DNA of 64,000 nt, taken from positions 930,001 through 994,000 of the forward strand of contig OZ252020.1 of the NCBI GenBank assembly GCA_965247505.1. Reading direction: 5' to 3'. Shown piece after piece: positions 27,650-36,405 of the stretch. The notes under the pieces were generated by a model, which searched no databases, had not been told where the DNA came from, and saw only the letters and a list, made by a program, of their open reading frames with translations. Source of the stretch: CAIYRG01 sp965247505 (GTDB lineage Bacteria > Pseudomonadota > Alphaproteobacteria > Micropepsales > Micropepsaceae). The position numbers and the translations under genes are program-made. Positions within the stretch are counted from its first letter, which is position 1. Each line of letters opens with the position of its first letter.

Positions 27650-28647
27650 AGCGCTTCAGACTCCTTCTATTGGCAGTTGTAATGGTTGCCGCGCTCCCGG
27701 CGGGAACCGCCTTTGCGCAATCATGCACCGGGCGCTTCGTCAATCCGATCTCAGATGTGTGCTGGGAGTGCCTGTTCCCGATCTCTATCGGTCCTATCTC
27801 GATGGGAAGCGCCACGGGCGCGCCTGACACGCCCAACCCCAGCTCACCGATCTGCTTCTGCGGCACGCCGATCCCGAGGATCGGGTTATCGCTCGGTATG
27901 TGGGAGCCTGCCCGGCTGATCGATGTCACCCGCACGCCCTGGTGCTTTCCCAATCTCGGGGGTCTCACCATCGATCCCGGCCTCGGCTCGGTGCGCGGGC
28001 GCACGGGATCGTCTGGCGGCGACGGCGCCTCGGGCTCAGTCTGGCACGCACATTACTATGTCTATCCACTTCTCTCATGGATCGGGGCGCTCCTGGATCT
28101 CGGCTGCCTTGAGGGCGGCGGGCTCGACATCGCCTGGGTCTCGGAGCTCGATCCGGCCTGGCTCGACGACGAGCTGGCGTTTTTGTTGAACCCGGAGGCG
28201 GCGCTGTTCGCGGGTCTGCCCGCGCAGGCAGCCTGCGCCGCCGATTGCGCCGCTGCCTCGGCGGGCCTGCCGCTCGATCCGCTGTTCTGGTGCGCGGGCT
28301 GCCAGGGCGGGATGTATCCGCTGACGGGAAATGTCACCGCCCATGTCGGCGGGGTGCAGGCCTCGCTGCTGGTGGGCCAGCGCCTGGTCTACCGGCTGCA
28401 CAGGCTGGGGCTTGCCTGGGGGACCTCGGGATCGGCGGCGCTGTGCGGGCGTTATCCCATGCCGATCATGAAGAAATCCCAATATCGCTGGCAGATGACC
28501 CAGCCGGTCCCCGCGACCTCGCCGCTCACGGGGTGCAACCCGACCGGGCGCTCCTCGGTGCTGTGGGAATCCTTACGCGAGCTCCCCGTATCGGGCGAGA
28601 ACTTCGGCTATTTGCTGTGGCGAAAACGCAATTGCTGCCTGCTCTGA
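27646..28647 (+). CDS. traU: TraU, periplasmic mating-pair protein
   Basis: 333 residues with a signal peptide (LLLLAVVMVAALPAGTAFAQ) and many cysteines, which form disulphides in TraU. Conserved stretches include CTGRFVNPISDVCWECLFPI, ICFCGTPIPRIGLSLG and GRYPMPIMKKSQYRWQM. TraU is needed for DNA transfer and pilus assembly in F-type systems. Overlaps traW by 4 bp and ends 10 bp before trbC. Confidence 0.95.
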   Translation: MKRFRLLLLAVVMVAALPAGTAFAQSCTGRFVNPISDVCWECLFPISIGPISMGSATGAPDTPNPSSPICFCGTPIPRIGLSLGMWEPARLIDVTRTPWCFPNLGGLTIDPGLGSVRGRTGSSGGDGASGSVWHAHYYVYPLLSWIGALLDLGCLEGGGLDIAWVSELDPAWLDDELAFLLNPEAALFAGLPAQAACAADCAAASAGLPLDPLFWCAGCQGGMYPLTGNVTAHVGGVQASLLVGQRLVYRLHRLGLAWGTSGSAALCGRYPMPIMKKSQYRWQMTQPVPATSPLTGCNPTGRSSVLWESLRELPVSGENFGYLLWRKRNCCLL

Positions 28648-28657
28648 GGAGAATGCA

Positions 28658-29425
28658 ATGATAGCACGAAAGATACCGATAATTGCCACTGGGCTCGCCT
28701 GCGTGCTGTTCGCCGCCGGCTACCGTTTGGTCCTGGCCGATGAACATGCGCCGGCTTCGGTGGAAGAACTGGCGCACGAACTCGCCGATGAGGTGCTGCG
28801 CGGGACCGATGAAGGAGCGGACGGGCTGGATGCCTGGACACGCTCGGTGATCGAGGGGGCGCTGGAGCGCGCAGGATTGGACGCTTCCCGGACCGCAGAG
28901 GAGTCTGCCGGCACCGAAACAGGGGCCGCCCCCGCTCCGCTTCCGGCCGAGCGTAACGCGGCCCAAACGGCAGTAGGCCTTTCTGCACAGCCGCCGCGTC
29001 CGAACTCCGCGCAGGTAATCGTGTTCACGAGCCTTGCCGTGCCCGCTGCGAGCTGGCGGCAATGGAGCATCGATGCCGCCCGTATCGGCGCTCCCATGGT
29101 GCTGCGCGGCGTTTCCGGGGACGGCTTTCAGGAGTTCGTCAGGCAGATCGGTGTTCGGATTGGAGACAGCGGCGCAGGTGCTGCGATCGATCCGCGCCTG
29201 TTCCGGCTGTTCGGAATTAAGGCGGTTCCCGCCGTGGCGGTTGTGCCCGGCGGCGTACCGGCCTGCACCAGCATGGGGTGCGCGGACGATCCCGCGCCGC
29301 CCCACGATCTCGTAACCGGAAACATCGGCATCGAAGCGGCTCTCGAGGTCATTGCCGCCGAGGGCGGGCCGGGACGCGAGGTGGCAAGGCGCCATCTGGC
29401 GCGGTTGAGAGGAGAGACGGAATGA
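28658..29425 (+). CDS. trbC: TrbC-like periplasmic protein
   Basis: 255 residues with an N-terminal hydrophobic signal. The C-terminal half (AQVIVFTSLAVPAASWRQW ... GFQEFVRQIGVRI ... IDPRLFRLFGIKAVPAVAV) is the F-type TrbC thioredoxin-like fold without a CxxC. TrbC works with TraW in pilus assembly. It lies between traU and traN as in F, and overlaps traN by 4 bp. Confidence 0.87.
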   Translation: MIARKIPIIATGLACVLFAAGYRLVLADEHAPASVEELAHELADEVLRGTDEGADGLDAWTRSVIEGALERAGLDASRTAEESAGTETGAAPAPLPAERNAAQTAVGLSAQPPRPNSAQVIVFTSLAVPAASWRQWSIDAARIGAPMVLRGVSGDGFQEFVRQIGVRIGDSGAGAAIDPRLFRLFGIKAVPAVAVVPGGVPACTSMGCADDPAPPHDLVTGNIGIEAALEVIAAEGGPGREVARRHLARLRGETE

Positions 29426-30564
29426 ACATGGAACCGATTATTCGGGAAATGGAATTCGTCGAACGCGTAACCCGCATCGTCCGCCTTTTGACGTGGACGG
29501 CGCTGCTGGCGGTAGCCCTGCTTGTGTTCTGCATCCTGGCGGTTTTTGTTGCGGTGCCAGCCTTGGCCAGTGATGCGCAAACTATCGCCCGCGAGGTTGG
29601 TGTTGCCGGACAGGAAGCGGCAAGCGCGATTGCGAAGGATCCGAGCAATGCTTTAAGCGTGCCGGGCTATGCCGGCACCGCGCTTCCCCAAACCGGCCTC
29701 TCCCCAGACGAAATCGCCGACGCCGCGCGCCAGACGCTGGCAGATCCTGTTGAGCCCGGCGGAGCGGCCGGACGGGCCCTGATCGAGGGCGCGGTCTCGC
29801 GTCCCGCTTCACCGGTCTCTAGCCAAGAGCCCGCGGTACGGCGCTCTGAGGCGATCATTTCCGATCCCGGCGCTTCTTCCCTTGGCGCAGACGGGCTTGC
29901 CTCGGGCTCGATGTCGGACTGCACCGCCGATCTAGACGATGCCGGGAATGGAGGCGTCTGCGGGAGCGTGGCTTATTGCGTTGGTGCCGGCTGCGAGAGC
30001 GTCGGGACCAGAGCCAATACCGGCTTCGCCCGCTCTGCGGCCAGGCTCAACATGGCCCTGGAAATGGGCGGCGAGGAGTTCGACCGCGATAATCTTCGCC
30101 TCTTCACCGGTGAACGCCGAGCCTGCCGCATCAAGCTGGCCGGGCTCGCCAATTGCTGCAATGATTCGGGGTTCCTGATCGGAATACTCGGCTGCTCGGA
30201 AGAAGAGCACCTGCTGGCGCAAGAGCGCCATGTGGGAAACACCCATTATCTCGGAGAGCGATGCGCGGAGAACATCTTCGGCATCTGTTTTAAGAACGAG
30301 CGCGCCTGGTGCGTGTTCGGCTCCAAGCTCGGGCGCATCCTACACGAGGGCGCGCGCCCGCAACTCGGCATGAACTGGGCTGATTGCCGGGGTTTCACCG
30401 TCGCGGAGATCGAGCGCATCGATTTCGAGCGGGTCGATCTCTCCGAGTTCACGGACAATCTGATGGGCGGGGACAAGGCGCCTGGCGTCTCGCTGCCCGA
30501 CGCGAGCGATGTCGGCGCCGCCATGAGCGCACGCATCCGCGATTACTACGAGCGCAACCAATGA
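29422..30564 (+). CDS. traN: TraN, mating-pair stabilisation protein (short form)
   Basis: Start 29422 overlaps the trbC stop (ATGA); 380 residues. A hydrophobic N-terminal segment (LLTWTALLAVALLVFCILAV) precedes a variable middle and a cysteine-rich C-terminal region (RACRIKLAGLANCCNDSG, GILGCSEEE, KNERAWCVFGSKLGRI) that is characteristic of TraN. TraN sits in the outer membrane and determines recipient contact. It is much shorter than F TraN (about 600 aa), so the recipient-sensing region is probably reduced. Overlaps traF by 4 bp. Confidence 0.87.
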   Translation: MNMEPIIREMEFVERVTRIVRLLTWTALLAVALLVFCILAVFVAVPALASDAQTIAREVGVAGQEAASAIAKDPSNALSVPGYAGTALPQTGLSPDEIADAARQTLADPVEPGGAAGRALIEGAVSRPASPVSSQEPAVRRSEAIISDPGASSLGADGLASGSMSDCTADLDDAGNGGVCGSVAYCVGAGCESVGTRANTGFARSAARLNMALEMGGEEFDRDNLRLFTGERRACRIKLAGLANCCNDSGFLIGILGCSEEEHLLAQERHVGNTHYLGERCAENIFGICFKNERAWCVFGSKLGRILHEGARPQLGMNWADCRGFTVAEIERIDFERVDLSEFTDNLMGGDKAPGVSLPDASDVGAAMSARIRDYYERNQ

Positions 30565-31430
30565 GGGCGGCGGTGGCTGGCGGGCAGGTCATTATAAGGA
30601 CTGCTTGCATCGTCAGGCTCGCTTGGGTCCTGATAGCTTTGCTTGGCGCCCCGGCCGGGGCTGGAGCGCGGGAATGGCGGCCCTGGTGCGGTCCGGTCTC
30701 GAGTGCGGAACAGGCGCTGGAATCCGACCCGTCTCTCGGCTGGCACTTCTACTGCGACCGCGATGAACAAGCGGGCGAGGCGCCAATAGTTACGCCGCCG
30801 CAAAGCTCCGCGCTACCCCCGGGCGCCTCCATGGAGCGCATCTTAGGATTACGCCGGAACCTGGAGGAATCCCGCGCAACGGCGATCCTCGCTCCAAACG
30901 AAGAGAATGTTGCCGCCTATCTGTATCTTCAGCAGCAGGAACTGCAACGCGCCGCGACATTTTCCGATGCCTTCCGGCGCACGGTCTGGGCTAACCCCGA
31001 ACTCGATTACACCTTGAAGCGCCCTGCGGGAGCGCTGGCCAAACAGCTGTGGTCGAATGAGCGGCGTTCCGAACGCGAGGCCGCACTTGCCCGTCTCGGC
31101 GAGCGTTACGGGCTGATCTATCTCGGCCATTCCGATTGCAGCGGCTGTAAGGTATTCGGCCCTCTCCTGCGCGCCTTCGCGCTGCGCCACGGGCTCGACG
31201 TGCTCGCGGTCTCGCTGAGCGGCGAGGCGCTCGAAGGCTGGCCAGAAGCGGTAGCCGATAATGGGCGCAGCGCAAGGCTCGGGCTCCAAGGCACGCCGGT
31301 TCCGGCCGTGGTCCTGTTCGACACACAAACCAAACAGGTGCTGCCGGTGGCCTTCGGCGTCGTCGCCGAGGACCAGCTTGCCGAGCGCATTTTCGCCCTC
31401 ACCGCACGGGAGACAGGTAATGACTACTGA
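30561..31430 (+). CDS. traF: TraF, thioredoxin-fold pilus assembly protein
   Basis: 289 residues from the ATG overlapping the traN stop. There is a signal peptide, then a WHFYCDR motif, YLYLQQQELQRAATFSDAFR and a thioredoxin-like C-terminal domain with a CxxC motif (DCSGC near residue 193) and cis-Pro-like TPVPAVVLFD. The retained CxxC suggests a disulphide isomerase role for the cysteine-rich TraU, TraN and TraH made by the same operon. Overlaps traH. Confidence 0.9.
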   Translation: MRAAVAGGQVIIRTACIVRLAWVLIALLGAPAGAGAREWRPWCGPVSSAEQALESDPSLGWHFYCDRDEQAGEAPIVTPPQSSALPPGASMERILGLRRNLEESRATAILAPNEENVAAYLYLQQQELQRAATFSDAFRRTVWANPELDYTLKRPAGALAKQLWSNERRSEREAALARLGERYGLIYLGHSDCSGCKVFGPLLRAFALRHGLDVLAVSLSGEALEGWPEAVADNGRSARLGLQGTPVPAVVLFDTQTKQVLPVAFGVVAEDQLAERIFALTARETGNDY

Positions 31431-32883
31431 TCGAACAATTGGCGGCGGGGGGAAATCTCCGTACGCCGCATTAGCCCCCGGAGCGGTTCTGGCTGCTGTC
31501 CTCACCCTCCTTCTCTGCGCACCCGCGCGCGCCGATGTGCTCTCGGAGATGGAGAATTTCTGGAACGGCGCGGCGGTGAACACGACGGGGCCGACGGCCT
31601 TTGACGGCCAGGCTTCGGGCCATTGGAGCCTGGGCAACCTCTATCTGCGCGCTCCTGTGCGCTCGGAGCAGATCGCGACCGTCAGCCTGCCCTCGTTCCG
31701 GGCCGGCTGCGGCGGCATCGACGGCTTCGCCGGAGCATTCTCCTTCATCGATTCCGACCAGCTCGTCGCCTTTGCCCGCGGCATCGCCCAGAACGCCACC
31801 GGCTTTGCCTTCGAATTGGCGCTTGAGACCATCTCTCCGGTGATAGCCGAGACCATGTCCAAACTCCGCGCGCTGGCCCAGTGGGTCAACAACCAGAACA
31901 TCAATTCCTGCGAGAGCGCTCAGGCGCTTGTCGGCGCGGCGTGGTCGAAGGGTGACCGGGCGAGTGCTTCGATCTGCGCCGCCATCGGCACCAGTCAAGG
32001 AATCTTCTCCGACTATGCCGCTGCCCGCCATGGCTGCGGCGCCGGGGGCAACCGCAACTCGACGCTGGCGGCGGCAATCGGCCCGCTCAAGGATCAGGCG
32101 CCGGTCAATGTCAACTATGCCTGGCGCGCCGTGAAGGCCTCTTCCTTTCTCGGCGCCGATCAGGAGCTGGCCGAGTTCGCAATGTCGGTTTCGGGCACGG
32201 TGATCGTCACCACGCCGCTCATGGATGGCGCCCCGGGCGGCACACAGATGCGCATCTTAGAGCCGCTGGCCCTCGACCGCCGGGTGACGGAAATCCTGAT
32301 GGAAGGCGGCGGCGATCTTCCGGTCTACCGCTGCGACACCAATGACGAATGCCTAAGCCCCTCGCTCGGACAGGTTTTGATCCCGCCGGACCGCGGATTC
32401 CGGAGCCGGGTGGCGGAGCTGTTGCGCAGCCTGGTCGAGGCGGTGCGTACCGATACCGCCCCTGGTGCCGAGGCGCTGGGTCTGGTCAATCTGACCACAT
32501 TGCCTGTCTACCGGGTGATCAACGCTGCCGCGTCCTATCGCGGCGCGGTGATTGATCAGGAGGTCGACGCCCTCGCGGAGGCCGTTGCGCTCGACGTGCT
32601 CCAGGTCTGGATCACCGATTTACACCGCGCCGTCGAGGAACGCGCCGGCACACTCGATATCGCCGACGGGACCCAATTCGAGGCCTGGCGCGAGGGGCTG
32701 CGCGCCAACCGGATCGCGTTGGCCCAGCACCGTCATGAGGGATTGGAACGCTTCAACACCGCGCTCTCTGTGGTCGAAAAGCTCCGCCTGATCGAGACCG
32801 AACTCGCAGGAGCTCTGTCCGCCGATCTGCGCGCTGCGCTTGCGTTCTCACGCGGCGGCGCCGGCGCTGTCGGGGCGCAGTAG
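31420..32883 (+). CDS. traH: TraH, pilus assembly protein
   Basis: 487 residues from the ATG at 31420, inside the end of traF. A signal peptide (VLAAVLTLLLCAPARA) is followed by the conserved TraH start EMENFWNGAAVNTTGP, SLPSFRAGCGGIDGFAGAFS, INSCESAQALVG and a helical C-terminus. TraH is a periplasmic/outer-membrane partner of TraF, TraU and TraW in F-pilus extension. It is followed by traG after 28 bp. Confidence 0.95.
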   Translation: MTTDRTIGGGGKSPYAALAPGAVLAAVLTLLLCAPARADVLSEMENFWNGAAVNTTGPTAFDGQASGHWSLGNLYLRAPVRSEQIATVSLPSFRAGCGGIDGFAGAFSFIDSDQLVAFARGIAQNATGFAFELALETISPVIAETMSKLRALAQWVNNQNINSCESAQALVGAAWSKGDRASASICAAIGTSQGIFSDYAAARHGCGAGGNRNSTLAAAIGPLKDQAPVNVNYAWRAVKASSFLGADQELAEFAMSVSGTVIVTTPLMDGAPGGTQMRILEPLALDRRVTEILMEGGGDLPVYRCDTNDECLSPSLGQVLIPPDRGFRSRVAELLRSLVEAVRTDTAPGAEALGLVNLTTLPVYRVINAAASYRGAVIDQEVDALAEAVALDVLQVWITDLHRAVEERAGTLDIADGTQFEAWREGLRANRIALAQHRHEGLERFNTALSVVEKLRLIETELAGALSADLRAALAFSRGGAGAVGAQ

Positions 32884-32911
32884 CGCTCACGGTAAGGGAA
32901 ATGAGCACGCC

Positions 32912-35812
32912 ATGTACGAACTCTATACCCTGGGCGGCGGGACCTATCTGGTCGATCTGCTGAACGCGGTCGCCGCGATCACCGGCGGCGGCGCCTATCT
33001 CGTTTTAGCGCAGCTCGCAGGCGTGGCGGGGCTCGCCTGGGTGCTGCTGCGCACCGCCTTCGGGGGATCGTGGGCGGCGAACGGCAAATGGATGCTACTG
33101 TTCATCACCGTCTGGGGTGCCATGATCGTCCCTAAGACGACGGTGCGTGTGGTCGACCGTCTCGATCCGGCGCTCGCTCCGGCGGTGGTCGCCAATGTGC
33201 CGGTGGGCCTGGCGCTGTTCGCCTCTATCACCTCGGAGGTGGGCGACGGGCTGACCCGCCTCACCGAGCAGGCATTCACCCTTCCCGATGATCTGACCTA
33301 TCAGCGCCATGGCCTCATCTTCGGCGCCCGGCTTGCCGCCGCGGTCACTCGCATGGAAGTGACCGACGCGGTGTTCGCGAGAAACCTTCGCGGCTTCGCC
33401 AGGCAATGTGTTTTTCATGCGCTCCTGCTGGGGCACATCTCGGCCGACGATTTGCGCGAGAGCACCGATATCTGGTCGCTGGTGACAGCCTCTGGCTCGC
33501 CATCGGCGGGGGCCTCGCCGGCGCGTATGTTCGAATTTTCCACCCGCCAGGCTCCCTCGGGCACGGGCGCGACGCCGGTCACCCGCGAGATCGTCACTTG
33601 CGCCGCGGGTGCCGCGCGTCTCGATGCGCAATGGAATAACGAGATCACGCGCGCTTCCGCGATCTTCGGGAGGCGCCTGTTTCCCGGCGCCGCCACCGAG
33701 ACCCTCGCCCGGGCCGAGCTGCTGGCGGCGCTGCCCGCCGCGCACGACTTTCTGATCGGCGCCTCGCGCGGCGCCGGCGAGATCATGCGCCAGCAAATGG
33801 TCCTGAATGTCGTCCACGACGCGGGCGAGCAATGGGCGAGCGAGGCCGGAAACGCCGCCGCGCTCAGCGCCTACACCGAAGCTCGGGCCGAGGCCCAGAC
33901 CGTCTCGGCCTACCGGGCCATCGGCCGCCAGGCAGAGACCTGGGTGCCGCTGCTGCGCATCGTCTTCGAATGCCTCTATATCGGCGCCTTCCCCATGGCG
34001 GTGCTGCTGATGCTGACCCCGGCGGGGACCACGATCTTCAACTCCTACGTCTCGGGCCTGATCTGGCTGCAATCCTGGGGGCCGCTTTACGCTATCCTGC
34101 ACCGCATCGCGCTCGGCGAGGCGGCCGAGCGCATGGCCGCGAGCTCAGCTATGCCGGGAGGCGATAGCGGCATCTCGCTGGTTGCCCAGGCCGGCATCCG
34201 GGCGGTGGCCTCCGATGTCGCGGTGATGTCGGGCTATCTCTCGATGTCGGTGCCGTTTCTGGCCGCGGCATTGGCCTACGGCGTCGGGCGCGCGACTTCC
34301 CTCGCAAGCTCGGTGTTGCATGTCGGACAGGACGCGGCCTCTGCCGCCGCCCGTGAGGGCTCGACCGGCAATTTATCGTTAGGCACCACGCAATTCGATA
34401 CCCACCGTAATGCGACCCTCGAAGGCCGCCAGATCCGCACCTCCATGCATGTGGATACCGAACGCTATACCGGCTACGCGCCGGGAGGGGCTTACCTAAC
34501 GGTGAGTGCAGACGGTACGGCAATCGCCGATGCGGGCGCTGCCACCAGCCGCATCCCGGCCGCCGGGATCAGATTGTCGGAATCATTGGCGTCCAGTCAT
34601 GAGGACCGGGCCGGAGAAGCCCGAACCCTGGGACAACACTGGTCCACGGAAGCGGCAATGGCGCGAAGTGCGGCGGCCACCAATGCTGCCTCCATGGTCG
34701 AGCGCTATGCGCGCGATGTGAACACGGGCACGGCCCATGGCCGGGCGGTGAGCGAGAGCGAAAGCCGTCAGGCCCAGGCGCTTAACTCCCATGTCGAGCG
34801 GCTCTCCGAGATCGGTGGGATCACAAAAAACCAGGCCTTGATGCTCACCGGAGAGGCCCGGATCGGCGGCGGTCTGGGCGGCATCGCTCGCATCGGCGCG
34901 GACGGCTCGGCGTCATGGCGCGGACAGACTATTGAGAGCGATGCCTGGAACCGCATGCGCGATTATACCGAACAGCATCAGGTTCTCGATCTGTGGTCCG
35001 GCGTTTCGGAAGCCTCGCGCCGCTATTCGACATCGACGGGCGAGAGCGATCTGGCGAGCCTGGAACAGAGCTATGGCGCCAACCTTACAAATATGCGCCG
35101 TTTCTCAGAACAGTCGTCGGTAAGCTATCAGGCGTCCAAGAGCTGGAGCGAGCAGGCCGCCCTGGTGCGGGCCGAGGGCCGCGCAATAGACCGCGAACTC
35201 GGCCAGCCTTTCTTCGCCTGGCTGAGCGAGCGCAAAGGCGCGGACGGACGGCCCATCGGGGCCGGCGGCGCGCTGCGCCTCTCCTCGCCGCAAACACCGG
35301 AGGATGCAGAGGAGCTGCGCGGGCATGCTGCCGCCTTTGTTGCGGAACATTATCCAATAACCGGTCCGGACCCGGGATCGGTTCCCGGCCGGGCCGAATA
35401 CGAGACGGCGCGGGATAGCTTACGCGATGCGGGAGTCCGCGAGAGCGGGGCGGCCTTCGCCGGCTGGTCGGAAGCAGCGCGTGAGCGCGCCCGCGCGGCG
35501 GGCGCCCCGGAGCCGGGTGCTGTCGAAGATGGAGCACGGCGTGAACAGGCCGGGATCGGGGCCGACATGACGGCACGGGGCGCAGCACGGCAAGCGCGGA
35601 GCGAGGCGGCGGAAGAGAAGCTCGGACAAGGCAGGGCTGAGGTCGATGCCAAGGTCGGCAAGCCCATCGGTGAGCACGCCGTGGGCGGGATTCCGGTCAT
35701 CGGCGAGTGGCTCGCGGGCCGGCTCTACGGCTCGGCGAAAAACGAAGCGCCGGACGCTATCGGAGGCGGCGGGGGTGAACTCTTGTCCCACGAAGAAAAA
35801 ACCCCGGGCTAA
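32912..35812 (+). CDS. traG: TraG, mating-pair stabilisation / pilus assembly membrane protein
   Basis: 966 residues from the ATG at 32912 (MYELYTLGGGTYLVDLLNAV, the usual TraG N-terminus). Several membrane segments occupy the first about 480 residues, including WMLLFITVWGAMIVPK and a cluster near VAVMSGYLSMSVPFLAAALA. A long soluble C-terminal region follows, rich in Ser/Ala/Glu and helix-forming. In F, TraG acts in pilus assembly and, through its C-terminus, in mating-pair stabilisation and entry exclusion recognition. A TraS-like exclusion partner was not found. Confidence 0.93.
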   Translation: MYELYTLGGGTYLVDLLNAVAAITGGGAYLVLAQLAGVAGLAWVLLRTAFGGSWAANGKWMLLFITVWGAMIVPKTTVRVVDRLDPALAPAVVANVPVGLALFASITSEVGDGLTRLTEQAFTLPDDLTYQRHGLIFGARLAAAVTRMEVTDAVFARNLRGFARQCVFHALLLGHISADDLRESTDIWSLVTASGSPSAGASPARMFEFSTRQAPSGTGATPVTREIVTCAAGAARLDAQWNNEITRASAIFGRRLFPGAATETLARAELLAALPAAHDFLIGASRGAGEIMRQQMVLNVVHDAGEQWASEAGNAAALSAYTEARAEAQTVSAYRAIGRQAETWVPLLRIVFECLYIGAFPMAVLLMLTPAGTTIFNSYVSGLIWLQSWGPLYAILHRIALGEAAERMAASSAMPGGDSGISLVAQAGIRAVASDVAVMSGYLSMSVPFLAAALAYGVGRATSLASSVLHVGQDAASAAAREGSTGNLSLGTTQFDTHRNATLEGRQIRTSMHVDTERYTGYAPGGAYLTVSADGTAIADAGAATSRIPAAGIRLSESLASSHEDRAGEARTLGQHWSTEAAMARSAAATNAASMVERYARDVNTGTAHGRAVSESESRQAQALNSHVERLSEIGGITKNQALMLTGEARIGGGLGGIARIGADGSASWRGQTIESDAWNRMRDYTEQHQVLDLWSGVSEASRRYSTSTGESDLASLEQSYGANLTNMRRFSEQSSVSYQASKSWSEQAALVRAEGRAIDRELGQPFFAWLSERKGADGRPIGAGGALRLSSPQTPEDAEELRGHAAAFVAEHYPITGPDPGSVPGRAEYETARDSLRDAGVRESGAAFAGWSEAARERARAAGAPEPGAVEDGARREQAGIGADMTARGAARQARSEAAEEKLGQGRAEVDAKVGKPIGEHAVGGIPVIGEWLAGRLYGSAKNEAPDAIGGGGGELLSHEEKTPG

Positions 35813-35835
35813 TGATCGCGATCGTGATTCCTCGG

Positions 35836-36186
35836 CTAGACGTCGCCCTCGCGCATCAGGCGCTCGTGCTCTTCGGCGATCCGCATGAAGGCATAGGCGC
35901 CGCTCTGGGTCGACCAGTCGAAACCATCGCCGTCATTGGGAAATTCATAGCCGCGAAAGGCGGACCAATCGCCATGGCGAAAGCCTCGCCAGAGCGTATT
36001 TGCGTTGGCGGCTATTACGGTCCAGGCGATGGCCGCGAACCAGAGCGGCCCGATGAAGTCCAAGCCCAGGCCGAAAACAAGCAGTGCGGGCGTTGCGATC
36101 GCAGCGACCGCGAGGCCGCCGAGGGCGAAGGCGCGCTCGCGCCAGACCGCCTTGCGCCGGTGTCTGTGGGTATGCGGTCCCGTCAT
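35836..36186 (-). CDS. Antisense small membrane protein between traG and traD
   Basis: 116 residues from the ATG at 36186, preceded by a GGAAGGA ribosome binding site; it runs against the tra operon. After a basic start (HTHRHRRKAVWRERAFALGG) come two hydrophobic stretches (LAVAAIATPALLVFGLGLDF and IGPLWFAAIAWTVIAAN), then a charged tail. I do not recognise the family. Position and topology allow a role in surface or entry exclusion, or in regulation by antisense transcription of traG, but neither is shown. Confidence 0.6.
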   Translation of the reverse strand: MTGPHTHRHRRKAVWRERAFALGGLAVAAIATPALLVFGLGLDFIGPLWFAAIAWTVIAANANTLWRGFRHGDWSAFRGYEFPNDGDGFDWSTQSGAYAFMRIAEEHERLMREGDV

Positions 36187-36405
36187 GGCCGTGATCCTTC
36201 CGTGTGGGGATTGTTCCGTGAATTGGGTCCCGGATTGCTCCATCGCGCGGGATCTGGCGCGGGACCTGGCTCCGCTCCCGCCGGCCCTGCTCGGCCCGCC
36301 CCATTGCCCGCCGGGCTCGGCCTCCTGGCGGCATCGCTCCCTGATCGCGCCTCGGTTTCCGCCTGCGGCTCGCTGACGTCTCATTAATTATAGGAGGACC
36401 GGATC
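36187..36405. promoter_or_regulatory. traD: Divergent intergenic region before traD
   Basis: 219 bp separate the antisense small gene from traD. Just before traD there is an AT-rich TTAATTATA at 36384-36392 that could be a -10 element, directly followed by a strong ribosome binding site (AGGAGG, 36392-36397). It is the first real gap in the tra series, so traD and traI may have their own promoter here. Confidence 0.4.
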
